DNA from: Pleurotus ostreatus/Saccharomyces cerevisiae fusant
Lineage: Eukaryota; Opisthokonta
NCBI GenBank assembly: GCA_024196135.1
Contig: JAMQCK010000794.1
Location: forward strand, 1-15,739
DNA length: 15,739 bases
Reading direction: 5' to 3'
Made by a program: the position numbers and the translations under genes. The notes under the pieces are model-generated. The model worked only from the letters and a program-made list of their open reading frames with translations, did not search any database and was not told the origin of the DNA. Positions 1 to 9,916 of this stretch are shown one piece after another (within the stretch, counting starts at the first letter, position 1; each line of letters opens with the position of its first letter).

Positions 1-231
1 GTAACATGTCAGTTGGGGTCGACGGCATGTCCTCAAAGACGCTATGTCAGGTTTTCTTTGTCGGCGCATGGTGGGAGGACAAAACAAGCAAAAATGGTTG
101 CTTTGTTTGTGGCAAAGGCCGGGAATTGCCGAAGCAACGGATCACGGAGCTAACGGAGATCGGCCCGAGAACGCCGCCCCGAAATTCGCTCCGTCTCCGT
201 CTTGGACAAGTCGCATCCTTCCCAGACTGTC
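1..231. other. Left-edge intergenic stretch, no gene seen
   Basis: This is the 5' flank of the polymerase gene that begins at 232. Open frames run through it on the plus strand, but none shows a recognisable motif, a fungal splice pattern or GC-biased third positions that would mark it as coding. It probably holds the promoter and leader of the polymerase gene. No TATA box is obvious. Confidence 0.5.
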
Positions 232-3200
232 ATGAGCGCTGCGCGACATGTCGTGAACGTCGCGCGCCTCCAAGCACATCTACCTCCTTGTTTTCCGTGT
301 ATACGACCTTCACGCTCTTTTTCGACCTCGGCGTCTCCCAGTGATCTGCGGCGCAGCGCCAGCTTCCTTCAACGCGTCGACAAGATCCTAGCTGAGGATA
401 TCGCTCACGAGGATAGGGAAACTCGCAGTAGGAAACATAGACTACAGCAGGCTGACTTGAGGCCTAGACGGAAGGACAAGGTGTGTCTTTGGCCTGAGAG
501 CAAGATCACAGACTTACACCTCATCTCCTTCTGCTTGCGTCTTTATCCCCCTCCGCACACGCATAGGCTCCGCAATCTCGCGAAGATGTCCTCTCAGATC
601 TGCAGACCTCTACTCCCGACCGTCTCTGGCGGCACCGACGCACACTGCAGTCGGTGCAGCGCGCTATCCAGCGCGCGTATGGTCAAGAATACACGGTGGA
701 GGCCTTTGGGAGCGTGCGGTACGGCCTGACTACGGAGAACAGCGACCTGGACTTGGTGATTATGGTGTGTACTGGCGCCTCTGATTATACTTCAGCTTCC
801 TCCCCTCCAATACACGGACAGTCATTCTGTCCGATCACAATGTGCCCAGCGACATCAAGCCCCGCTCTCCCTCGCCACATTACCGCTCAATCATTGACTC
901 ACACATGCATAGGATCCACACGCACCCCATGGCTGGGTTCCAGGCCATCGTAACAAGATGGATAACTCACGTACCTCCCGTCGATGTACGTCGTCCATCC
1001 CTTCATTGGATGTCCCGCCCTGACATCGCTTTCAAGCACCGTATAATATTAGGTAGCGCGCTCCTCATATCCCCCTCATGCTGTCATCCGACTCACACTA
1101 ATAGAGGTCTCGCGCGGGTGCTCCAGGACGAAGGCTTCATCGTCGAGCAGACAATTCCTTGGGCGACTGTCCCGATAGGTTTGTCGTCCTCCTATATCCT
1201 GAGTATATGCGGCCTACATGACCCTCGTCCAGTAAAGGCGCGCGATAGATGGACAGGCCTCCACTTTGATCTCAACGTCAACGACCGACTGGGGGCATAC
1301 AACTCGGACTTGATCAGGGTAAGTGTCCTCGCGCTTCTTTGCCTGGCCGCCCCTCCTTTCTTCTGTCAACCTCGGGCGTCGAGGACGGATTCTCATTGAC
1401 GTTTTTCAGGAATACTGCATCTTGAACCGCATCGTGCGGCCCTTCATAGCGTCCACGAAGCACTGGGCGAAGGTCCACGGGTTGAATGAGTGCGTATTTG
1501 CTCATTCGCTGGGTCCATCGAGCAAATTCCGCGGGTTTCCGGATATCCGCGGATTAATGAAAGTCCTCGGCTCCGCGGACCCACTTTACGGCCAGGATCC
1601 CCAGCCACCAGCGACCAATTTCCCTGCCTATAGAATAATGCTGATTGCTTCTTCGCCAGACCAAGTACCGCAAACCGTCAAGTCTCCTTCAGCAGCTACT
1701 CACTTGCGCTGATGGCTATCGCGTTCTTGCAGGTGAGTCCTGGTGTAACTTGTGGCGTTAAGTGCTCCGCGGTCCCTTCACCATCCCCCTCATTCCCAAG
1801 CTCGTACCGGAGACTCCCCCACCTCGCTCACAAGTCGACTACGACGTTACCGCACGGCTGATATCTCGTCTTCGTGTATTGATTGTCCTTAGTGTGTCGT
1901 GTCGATAATATCTTCTTCGTGTATCGATTTTATCTTCTTCGTGTGTCGATAGCATCTTCTACGTCTATCGAATTCGTCGCCCTGCTCGTACTAACCCCTA
2001 CCTCAGGCCAAAGGCTACCTCCCCAACCTCCAATCCCCCCTCACCGACCTCCCGCCCGCCGTCCTCGACGGCCACTTCTGGCCGAGCGCGCAGCGCGTGC
2101 GGTGCGATGTGCGCTTCTTTGCGCATTTTGGGAAACATCTGAAGAGGGTGGTGGGGAGGGGGGAGATGGGGGTTTTGGAGGAGGGGTTGAAGGCGGGCGA
2201 GGCATACCTGGAGACCGGGCGCGCGAGAGGGAAACCTGGTCCCAGAGTCTTCCGCTTCGCGGATGGCAGGAAGGTCGTCGCTCGCGAGGACGGCACGGGC
2301 CTTGAGTATGTGCCGATGCCGGCCTGGCGGAAAGCAGCGTATGCGGACCTGGTGGGGTTGTTGTCTGAGTGGTTCAAGTGAGTGGTGATTTTTTTTTTGC
2401 TTTGGTAGGCTTCGTGCTTCTTTTGGTAGGCTTCGTGCTTCTTTCAGTAGGCTTCGTGCTTCCTTTGGTAGGCTTCTATTGCGCGCTTTGTGTCGCAATT
2501 TCACACTTTGTTGATTCGTGCAGTTTATAAGTACTGAACTCCGCCTCCAGGTTTTGGGCCGAGGGTTTCGATCCCAGGTACCACATGCTCAGCATCCGGC
2601 ATGGCGGGCTCGTCTCGCGCAAGGACTGCTCTCCTGTGAGGTGGCAGGGCATGCGTAAGGCACCTGAGCAGGACGCGCGCGACGCGTCTGAGCAGGAGAC
2701 GCCCGAGGCGTGCAAGCGAGACTTACCTGAAAGGTCTGAGCAGCCCGAGGAGATACCTGCCGCTTCCGACAGTACACCCTCCGTTGCCACCAGCGCGATG
2801 CCTATCGACAGCAATATGTCTCCTGCCTCCAGTGAGACCCTCGACGCCTCCAACCAGTCATCTACCGCCACTAGCGAAGATTCCACTACTCCAGACGAGC
2901 GGCAGCGGCTCGATGTGAGTTTGGAGTCCGCGGAGATGGTGCTGGCTTCCGACAATGAAGTGGTGGTAGCTCCTGGCCATGGTGAGGTGTCTACCATACA
3001 CTGGGCAGAGCCACTGCCTGTCCAAGGTGGAGCAGAGGTTCTGTTGTCGACCGATCCCGATACGGACTTGTTGGCTGGCGGCTCCGGTTCGGACGGCTTG
3101 CTTGCGGCCAAGAACGAAGCGCATGAAGCTAGTTCGGACGCAGTCGAACTCAGTGCGGACCCTTTGGCAGCCGGAACAGACTCCTTCGATGCCAACATGC

Positions 3201-4351
3201 CTTTATCGGGAGCTAGCGCAGCTCCGTCCAACCATACGGAAACCACTATACCCTCATCAGAAGCCAGCGCAGACTCGTTGCGGACCAGCGCAGACTCGTT
3301 GCGGACCAGCGCAGATCCTGAAGCCACTCAATCACGCCGCGACTCCGACGCCGAACGCCCCAGCTCCGACCTCGCCGCTTCCTCTCTCGTCAACAAGCAA
3401 TGGCAGAATGATACATTGTGCCTCATTGACCCGTTCATTCGGACGAAGGTGAGTCGTTATGGCATCTTGATTGTTCTTTCCCATCCCTTCGTTAGACTCG
3501 CCCACTCCTTCGTTGGACTCGCGCTTGAGACTCTACCAACTTGTCGTCTAATACTCCTGCATGAGAACTAGAGAACATTAAGCTAACTTCACTCTCAGAA
3601 CTGCACCGCCGCAATCACCCCCGCCGTCTTCGCGCTCTTCCGCCAGCGCGCGAAGGTCGCGTACGAGCAGCTGCGTTGGGGCATCCCCGTGCAGGAGGTT
3701 ATCAGCGGGTCCGCGACTGCTTACGAAAGGCTTTTCCCCTCGCGCAGCGATGCTTCGTCCTCGACCCCGAGCTCGCACGACTCTACCCCGCTTCCAACGG
3801 GGCTGTCTGACGTGCTCAGACAGTACGTATACCATCCGATATACACGAGAGGGGAGACTTCGACGAAGGGGATTAGGGGTGCGGGGGAGGGAGGTGCGGG
3901 GCGGGGAAGTTCAGGCGGTACGGACTTGGCAGGCGAAGGGATTGTGGGGCGAAAAGACCCGGGGGTCGCAGGGCGGACAGATGCAGGCGTTGCGGACCGA
4001 GCGAGAGCTCGACCGACGGTGTGGGGATCGCCATCGAGAGTGCGCATAGACGGCCTCGGTCGGTCCAAGGCGCATAGGCGTGTGCAGGGTCCGCAGACTT
4101 CTATTCACGAGAGATTATCCTTCGACTCGCTGGGACGCCAGGTCTGGCAGAAGCGGATTACGGAAGACTCGGAACTGGATCTGCGAGACGGCGTCTTTGG
4201 CTATATGGACGAATACGAGGGAGAGGGGATGGGGTCGGGTCCAGAAGAGGGATCAGCGCTACCACCTAGTAGTCCTGAGCCTGCTGTCGCTCCCGCTGGA
4301 GCTGAGGAGCGGGGAGAGGGACACCGAGATGAGTCGCACGTCGCTATCTAA
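232..4351 (+). CDS. Non-canonical poly(A)/poly(U) polymerase (Cid1/TUTase type), probably mitochondrial
   Basis: Template-independent RNA nucleotidyltransferase that would add A or U residues to RNA 3' ends. Proposed exons are 232-480, 567-768, 822-989, 1107-1178, 1233-1318, 1410-1489, 1666-1732, 2007-2377, 2551-3448 and 3599-4351, giving 981 aa in a consistent frame. The catalytic head is clear: FGS at about residues 130-132, SDLDL with Asp143 and Asp145, and a third Asp near 243 in HFDLNVNDRLGAYNSDLIR. The central domain follows (REYCILNRIVRPF, SFSSYSLALMAIAFLQ). The PAP-associated domain comes last (HMLSIRHGG and, much later, LCLIDPFIRTKNC). The first 50 residues are Arg/Ser-rich, lack acidic residues until about residue 37 and contain RSFSTSA, typical of a mitochondrial presequence; location is therefore an inference. 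Relative to the family there is a roughly 250-residue Ser/Ala/Asp-rich insertion and a 200-residue disordered tail. Junctions between 765 and 1107 are the least certain. The start is the first in-frame ATG. Confidence 0.9.
1863..1975 (+). repeat. 22-bp imperfect tandem array inside an intron
   Basis: Three adjacent 22-base units (1910-1931, 1932-1953, 1954-1975) share the pattern ATCTTCTTCGTGTATCGAT plus three variable bases. A diverged copy sits at 1863-1884, and a weaker one may lie in the 25 bases between. The array is in the 274-nt intron (1733-2006) of the polymerase gene, which is far longer than the usual 50 nt here, so repeat expansion probably lengthened it. Confidence 0.85.
2401..2476 (+). 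repeat. 21-bp tandem array inside an intron
   Basis: Units of the form TTTGGTAGGCTTCGTGCTTC (20-21 bases) are repeated at 2401-2420, 2421-2441 and 2442-2462, with a partial fourth at 2463-2476. A run of ten T lies just before it. The array fills much of the 173-nt intron 2378-2550 of the polymerase gene. The third unit reads TTTCAGTAGG, so each unit is close to a 3' splice-site consensus. Confidence 0.9.
3266..3307 (+). repeat. 21-bp coding tandem duplication
   Basis: Two identical 21-base units (3266-3286 and 3287-3307), followed by the start of a third, encode two copies of SADSLRT. They lie in the disordered insertion of the polymerase. Because the unit is a multiple of three it keeps the frame, which suggests the insertion grows by in-frame repeat expansion. 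Confidence 0.9.
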
Positions 4352-4949
4352 TCTAATGTGGCTTTGCTATTGTGATGTTGATTGCTACGCATTCAGCTAA
4401 ATGTTCGTGTGCAAGACCTGAAGCTGAAGTCGCTGTCGCAGACATCGCGGTCTTAGTGCCCACGAAGAGACAGGCAGATTCCTATGCGTCATTGGCGGTT
4501 CTGGATGGGGGGCGCGCCTTCCACTTGATTCTGCGCGGAACCTAATTTTGAGTGAACTTTGTGATGGAGATCGACCATCCCCACGGGCAACCTTGCGTAG
4601 GAGCAAGTACGCGAAAGTTCAAGAACACACAGGAGTCCGAGGCTGTAGTTCTGCCGTTCTGAATCCTCATCCTGGCAGACCAGAACAAGCGGGACTCAAT
4701 GCGCGTCCGAATCGGAGACGCGCTCCCCGCCGTGGGGTGTGCGTCCGAAATGGAGTCTCGCTCAGCATCGTGGGCGGCAAGCAGCGGACGCACGTACGCA
4801 ATCGTCGGGCTCGGGAGCATACCTCATCCCGCCATGCGGAAGGTCGATCGATAAGTGACAAGTCGCCCGCGATCCGTCATACGGTGAGGGGCTCGCCGAC
4901 AGGTCCTGGGGGGCTCTGTCAGCGGGAAGTGGGCCCCAAGGCGGGTGAG
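4352..4949. promoter_or_regulatory. Intergenic region: polymerase 3' end and alcohol dehydrogenase promoter
   Basis: About 600 bases with no convincing gene. Open frames here lack motifs and plausible splice signals. The right half should be the upstream control region of the dehydrogenase. It contains an imperfect 20-bp direct repeat (4703-4722 and 4741-4760, both starting GCGTCCGAA). The first copy includes TCCGAATCGGA, an inverted repeat with a one-base centre. Its CCG-N3-CGG spacing is the kind of site bound by Zn2Cys6 fungal regulators; that link is inference. Confidence 0.45.
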
Positions 4950-4956
4950 TATATAA
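4950..4956 (+). promoter_or_regulatory. TATA box of the alcohol dehydrogenase gene
   Basis: TATATAA lies 86 bases upstream of the ATG at 5042. The leader between them is rich in C and T and contains no ATG, so the first ATG is very likely the true start. A strong TATA box and a pyrimidine-rich leader suggest an inducible or highly expressed gene. Confidence 0.8.
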
Positions 4957-5041
4957 GGCGCGTCGACGGCTAGGAGGTTCCTCACTTTCCTGCACCTTCC
5001 ACACCCCACGTCCACTGTCCCCCGCCCCTCACAAACGCAAA

Positions 5042-6413
5042 ATGTCCACGACTGTTAAGGCGTACGGTGTCACCGGCCCCAAGGAGCCCTTGAAGCCGCT
5101 CACGATCGAGCGTCGCGCGCCGGACGATAATGACGTGGTCATCGACATTAAGTACGCGGGCATCTGCCACAGCGACATCCACACCATCCGCGGGGTGCGT
5201 ACGCCTCGTTCCTCTATCTTTGGGCCGAATTGCTAAAGGCGAGTCCAGGAATGGGGCGAGATTCCGTTCCCCATGGTCACCGGCCATGAGATTGCCGGTG
5301 TCGTTCGCAGCGTCGGGAAGAACGTCACCAAGTTCAAGGTTGGGCAGCACGTCGGTGTCGGCTGCATGGTGAACTCCTGCCGCTCCTGCGAGAACTGCAA
5401 GGATGGCGAGGAGCAGTACTGCACTGGAGACGGCAAGATCACTGGCAACGTCCAGACCTACAATGGCAAGGTGCGCCTCGTGTACGCGGTATTCCACTCA
5501 CAGTTGAGCTCACCTTCTGCGTAGGACCCGAAGGCGAACTTCACGCCAACGGCGGGCGGCTACTCGCAGATGATCGTCGTCGATCAGGACTTTGTTCTGA
5601 ACATCCCGGAGAGCATTCCTCTGGATAAGGCGGCCCCGTTGCTCTGTGAGTATTGATTCCCGATAAGCAAGACAGCTCGCTCATGTAATTCCAGGCGCTG
5701 GTATCACCATGTACTCGCCTCTGCGTCACTGGAACGCTGGTCCGGGGAAGCGCGTTGGCATCATCGGTCTGGGTGGTCTCGGTCACGCCGGTGTCAAGAT
5801 CGCAAAGTACGCTGAATGTCCCGTGCAATCACGCTCAGAGCTGACCGATATGTAGGGCTCTCGGCGCTGAAGTCACTGTGCTCTCGCAGTCGCTCAGCAA
5901 GAAGGAACTCGGCCTCAAGCTCGGCGCCGATAAGTATTTTGCAACGTCGGACGCGGAGACCTTCTCGACCTTGAAGGGCCACTTCGACCTCATCGTCAAC
6001 ACCGTGTCCGCGAATCTCAACCTCGACCAGTACATGTCGCTGCTCCGCCGCAACGGCAGCATCGTCGAGGTCGGTATCCCCGAGCACCCGATGAGCCTGC
6101 ACGCGTTCAGCGTCGTTGCTGGCCGTCGCAGCCTTGCGGGCTCCTGCATTGGCGGCATCAAGGAGACGCAGGAGATGCTGGACTTCTGTGGTATGTTTCT
6201 CGATGCTCGAGGTCTATTTCGACTTGCTTACGGTCGTACAGCGGAGCACGGTATCACTGCCGAGATCGAGACCATCCCGGCGTCTTACATGTACGTCTTC
6301 ATTTGTTTGTTTGGGTGCTTGTTACTGACTTTCCCTCCAGCAACGAAGCTTGGGACCGCGTCGTCAAGTCGGACGTCCGCTTCCGCTTCGTCATCGACAT
6401 TTCGACGCTGTAA
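5042..6413 (+). CDS. Zinc-dependent NADP alcohol dehydrogenase (cinnamyl/ADH6 type)
   Basis: Medium-chain dehydrogenase, 354 aa, normal length for the family, which reduces aromatic and aliphatic aldehydes such as cinnamaldehydes and furfurals with NADPH. Exons are 5042-5194, 5249-5470, 5525-5645, 5695-5806, 5856-6190, 6242-6290 and 6341-6413; all six introns are 49-54 nt and the frame closes. Catalytic zinc ligands are Cys42 (AGICHSDIH), His64-Glu65 (GHE) and Cys166. The structural zinc site is [15 protein letters not shown] (Cys95, 98, 101 and 109). The dinucleotide fold has GLGGLGH at 190-196. The end of its second strand reads [10 protein letters not shown], with Ser where NAD enzymes carry Asp, which points to NADP. 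The protein is expected to be cytosolic, as no leader is seen. Wood- and litter-decaying fungi use such enzymes to detoxify lignin-derived aldehydes; the actual substrate here is unknown. Confidence 0.97.
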
Positions 6414-6533
6414 GCACAGCCAAAAGTGTGTTAGACCTTTCTAGAAAGTAGAGATGTATAGTACATACCACGATGTATAATTACCTGGAGACTTCATCGC
6501 GGCGTGACATCGACTTCGACGTGCGGAGGCAGG

Positions 6534-7317
6534 TCATTTCTGGAGCAAGGTATTTTCCCAATCGTCCCAGGTGAGGCTCAAAACTGCCGTGTCTCTGCCT
6601 TTCGTGCCCGGCCTGGGATCGCCCTCTCGTATACTCCGACCGTTGCCCGCCTTGTGCTCAGGGTACACGAAGTGCCATCGGAGGATTGCGTCCAACCGGA
6701 AGCCCAAGTGCATCGCCAGCTGTATGCTCTTCACGTTCAGCGAGTTCGCGCGCCATTCCAACCGCCGCAAGCCCAGGCCGCCCTGCTCTGGTGTGTCCAG
6801 CGCGAGGTGCATGAGCAGCCGGGAGGCCTCGGACGCGATGTGTTTGCCCTGGAAGGCGGGGAGGCAGAGGACGAAGGCGAGCTCGGCGGAGAGGTTGGCG
6901 GGCGAGGCGGCGAGGTAGCCGATGCAGCCGGCGACGGCGGTGGTTTCATTGGGTGTATCCGAGACCGCGTCGCCCTCGTTTGGCGTATCGACGAGATGGA
7001 GCTGAGATTTGTCGAGCACGGCGAAGAGGACCGCGGAGGGATCGTTGAGGATGCGGGGCTCGATGGTGGCGCGCATTTCGGAGACGGAGGTCCAGGGGCC
7101 GAAGGGGACGTGCTCGAAGTAGCGCGGGTGGGTTTGGTGGAGGGGGATGAAGGGCGCCGCGTGTTTTTCCATCTGGGTGGGAGGAGGAAATGAAGTGTTG
7201 CTGATGCAGCAGAAGAGAATAGTGAGAAGTATGACTTACCACAAACGGGACGAGCTTGACCTTGTCCGACTCCAGGGATGGGGGGAGGGGGAAGCAGAAG
7301 TTGTACGCGTCGGACAT
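6534..7317 (-). CDS. GNAT-family N-acetyltransferase, RimL-like (paralog 1)
   Basis: Predicted acetyl-CoA-dependent N-acetyltransferase, 238 aa. Exon 1 runs 7317-7240 (26 codons, ending KLVPFV) and exon 2 runs 7172-6534, separated by a 67-nt intron (7239-7173) with GTAAG and CAG ends. The GNAT core includes the acetyl-CoA loop LPAFQGKHIASEA, then LGLRRLEWRANSLNVKSIQL and the late motif GRDTAVLSLTWDDW. These are hallmarks of a large fungal RimJ/RimL-like group whose substrates are mostly unknown. The protein is clearly homologous to the one at 10339-11079, with the intron at the same place. It has an extra segment with two DTPNE copies (about residues 95-115) that the other lacks. It is convergent with the dehydrogenase, whose stop is only 120 bases away. 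The start ATG matches the N-terminus of the paralog (NFCFPLP). Confidence 0.93.
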
Positions 7318-7674
7318 GGTGTTGACTGCTGTTAGCAGTGAAGGTCCTATGGATGATGATGGAGGGGAAGATGAAGAGAAGTCTGAAGCCATATGAACAG
7401 AAGACGCCCTCTTGTGAGTCATGCGCCCGGCGCGAGTCATCTACGAAGATCCAGTCACGCCCTCGCTGTCCACTATGAGAGCATATGCCACTATCCCTGT
7501 ATCAGATCCATCTCCTCGCTCATTACCTCAACAGTCGCTCGAGTCATTAGCACTTCGTCCGCCAACACCGGGCGTACAGATAGCTATAGCAGGAATAGTA
7601 CAACAGAGAACGTACAGCGGGTAGTACATCAACAGTGACATGTCACGCCCCACGTGCGTGGGGTGCATGGGCGC
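7318..7674. promoter_or_regulatory. Intergenic region between eIF3l 3' end and GNAT paralog 1
   Basis: About 360 bases with no supported gene. Both neighbours are on the minus strand, so this should hold the eIF3l 3' UTR and terminator followed by the GNAT promoter. I see no clear TATA box for the GNAT. The part nearest eIF3l holds two adjacent perfect palindromes, listed separately. Confidence 0.5.
7635..7663. repeat. Two adjacent palindromes, the second with an E-box core
   Basis: GTGACATGTCAC (7635-7646) is a perfect 12-base palindrome. One base later, 7648-7663 reads CCCCACG-TG-CGTGGGG, a perfect 7-base inverted repeat around TG that includes CACGTG (7651-7656). The pair ends 11 bases before the eIF3l stop codon region at 7675. 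In RNA they could form hairpins in the eIF3l 3' UTR; in DNA they could bind dimeric regulators such as bHLH proteins. Confidence 0.75.
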
Positions 7675-9916
7675 TTACTTCGCCCCGCCCCAGGCGACCT
7701 TCTTCCCACCGCCGCTGGGCGCTGGGCCGCCAGATTTTGCGTGCTGCTGGGTTTGCTGGGCGGCGCGCTGCTGCTGCTCGGCGGAGGGCGCGAGCGGCGC
7801 CTTCTTGAGCTCGTCCAGTATCCGCTGCGTCCGTTCGGCGTTCTTAATGAACCAGCCGGCGTACCGCCGCCCGACGGTCGACTCGGCGATGTGGACCATG
7901 TTCTGTTTGTCGATCAGCATCTCGGCCACATCCCGAGTCCTTTACAACGTACCTCATCGACCACGAAGTTCAAATCGCTCGTCGAGATGGTCTCCCCGTC
8001 CAGCAGGCTGCCGCCACCGACGCGCGACGTGCTCCGCGAGCTCTGCTTCATGACCATGAGCTCCTGCACCATCCCCTCCTCGTCCGCGTCGAGGAAGTTC
8101 GCGAGCTTCGGGGCGCCGACGCTCGTGTACAGCTTGAGGAAGCTGCGCAGCGTGGGCACGGTGCCCTGCGCGGCGGCGTCGGCGAGGAAGAGCGAGAGGT
8201 GCCGCCGGGTCGGGTCAGCCTGGAGCGGCTCGGAGCTCTCGGTGGAGGCGACGTAGGCGGCGAGCGCCTCGGGGTCGTCGTAGGGCGGGGAGTTGGCGGT
8301 GATGAACTTGGGGCAGGCGAAGAGGAAGAGCTCCTCGAATGCGCCCTGGGCGTCGGGGCTGGTAGGGGACGTTAGCGAGAGATTGAATGGAGAGCAATGG
8401 CTGAGCTCACCCGCCGCGCGCCATCTTCGCGAACTGGTCACCGAAGCGCTCCTTCGACGTGTTCGCGATGTTGTCGTCCAACCGACTCGGCGAGAGCGCG
8501 TTGCAGATCGCGAAGAGCGCGTACATGCGGTCGGCCGTCTTGTTGATCTGGTCGTACTGGTAGCTGCGCGTGTGGTACTGCCGTGTGCGCATGATGAAGT
8601 TGAGGATGGTGACGAAGGTGCGGATGGCGTCCGGATAGCGGCGCAGCATCAGGTAGCAGAAGCCGACGTGGTAGAAGGTCGTGACATGGCAGGCGGTGAC
8701 ACGCGTGAAGGGGGTCTTCAGGTTGAACTCGACGTCGTCCATGACCTTGAGTGCGAGCGTGAAGTCGCCGAGGAGGACGTGCACGCGCAGAAGGCCGACG
8801 ATGCTGAAGTAGCCGAGCATGCGGTAGAGCGGCTTCTGGCCGTACTCGCCAACAATCTCACTGGTTCACGTGAGCAAGGTAGCGAGCCCATGATGGATGG
8901 ACTACGCACGCGATCTCCTCCGGGGACTTGCCCTCGCGGGTGGCGACGATGTACTCGTTGATCTTCGATTTTTGGATGAGGGAGTAGAGCACGTTCAGCA
9001 CGCTGTACGAGCTCCAGACTTGCTGCGGCGCGGGTCAGCAGAGGTATGAGTGGGAGTACATCCCACGCACCGGTCCACCCTCCGCAAGGAGCATCAGCTC
9101 GTCCTCGGACTTGTTCTTGATCTTCGATCGCCAGGTGCAGAAGACCTGGAACTGGTAGATGAACTCGTCGATGATGTCCCACAGCCATTGCTCGGGGAGC
9201 TGAAGCTCGACCGGACCATCGGAGTCTAGAGAGAGAGTGAGGGGATAGTAGATAGGAGGGAGAGGGAGCCCTACTGAGGAGGTAGTTGAAGAGTTCGCAG
9301 CTGTTCTCATATGAGTGGAAGCGATCGTCAATATTGGGCTGGAGGCGCGAGTAGACGTGGCGGTAGTAGAGTTCGCGGTACAGGATGAGGAAGATGGGGT
9401 CTGTGAAGGATGTCAAATAGGTTTCAGGACGTATAGATCGCCATACGCACCGTCGTTGACGAGGGGAGCGATGATCTCCGCCTCCGGCCATTCTGACCGC
9501 GCGTAGAACTTTTCGGTGTACTTGTTCCACCCGCTCTCGTACGCAACAGTAATCTCAGCAAGATTGTTGTCGAGTACGGCTTGGTGGAAGTGCACGATGA
9601 ACTGTAACGCGTGAGGGGATCGCCCGCGAACTGATGCACACTGCAACTCACGCCCTTCACCACGTCCGGGATCTGCGAGAACGCCGCCTGCTGCGCCATG
9701 TGTTGCTGCATCGCAATCAGCGTCGACTCGTCGATCTGGGGCTGCGACATGTGCGCTACGGACGTCTGTGAGCTCGCGAACGCGCGATCGGACGGCGCAC
9801 GCACCATCGTTATATCCGCCCTGCCCGTAGTTGCCGATCGCCATCGACAAATCGACATCCTGGATGTCTTCCTCCATGTCCTCGGCGGCCCAGAGGGCCA
9901 TTCTTGCTTGCGCCAT
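7675..9916 (-). CDS. eIF3l: Eukaryotic translation initiation factor 3 subunit L
   Basis: Subunit of the eIF3 complex, which binds the 40S ribosome and promotes mRNA recruitment in the cytoplasm. Exons (minus strand) are 9916-9652, 9601-9451, 9400-9275, 9225-9071, 9022-8910, 8860-8411, 8358-7953 and 7902-7675, with seven introns of 48-52 nt. Exons 2-8 form 543 codons including the stop, without conflict. Diagnostic stretches include [53 protein letters not shown] and the PCI-region [19 protein letters not shown]. The C-terminus ends in a Gln/Ala/Gly-rich tail. Exon 1 begins [17 protein letters not shown] in one frame, but its second half ([20 protein letters not shown] through SQIPDVVKG) is one base out of that frame; exon 1 is 265 nt where 264 is needed. 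The switch lies near 9798-9810. An in-frame ATG at 9807 would avoid it and give 594 aa. About 630 aa results if the longer N-terminus is real. Confidence 0.96.

Noticed and set aside
6..344. 112-codon plus-strand open frame at the left edge
   Set aside because: No motif, and it overlaps in another frame the polymerase leader, which continues into conserved sequence.
2476..3327. 283-codon minus-strand open frame
   Set aside because: Antisense to the Ser/Ala-rich insertion of the polymerase, and low complexity. The sense frame continues between conserved domain motifs and is the better choice.
4982..5497. 171-codon minus-strand open frame
   Set aside because: Antisense to the first two exons of the alcohol dehydrogenase, whose zinc motifs leave no doubt about the coding strand.
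7903..7952. Reading MLIDKQ as coding before the last eIF3l exon
   Set aside because: The 50-nt segment has GTACGT and CAG ends, and skipping it joins FVVDE to NMVHIAES as in eIF3l homologs. It is an intron.
9798..9810. Programmed +1 ribosomal frameshift in eIF3l
   Set aside because: No known slippery or stop-codon signal is present. A one-base sequence error or a downstream start is simpler.
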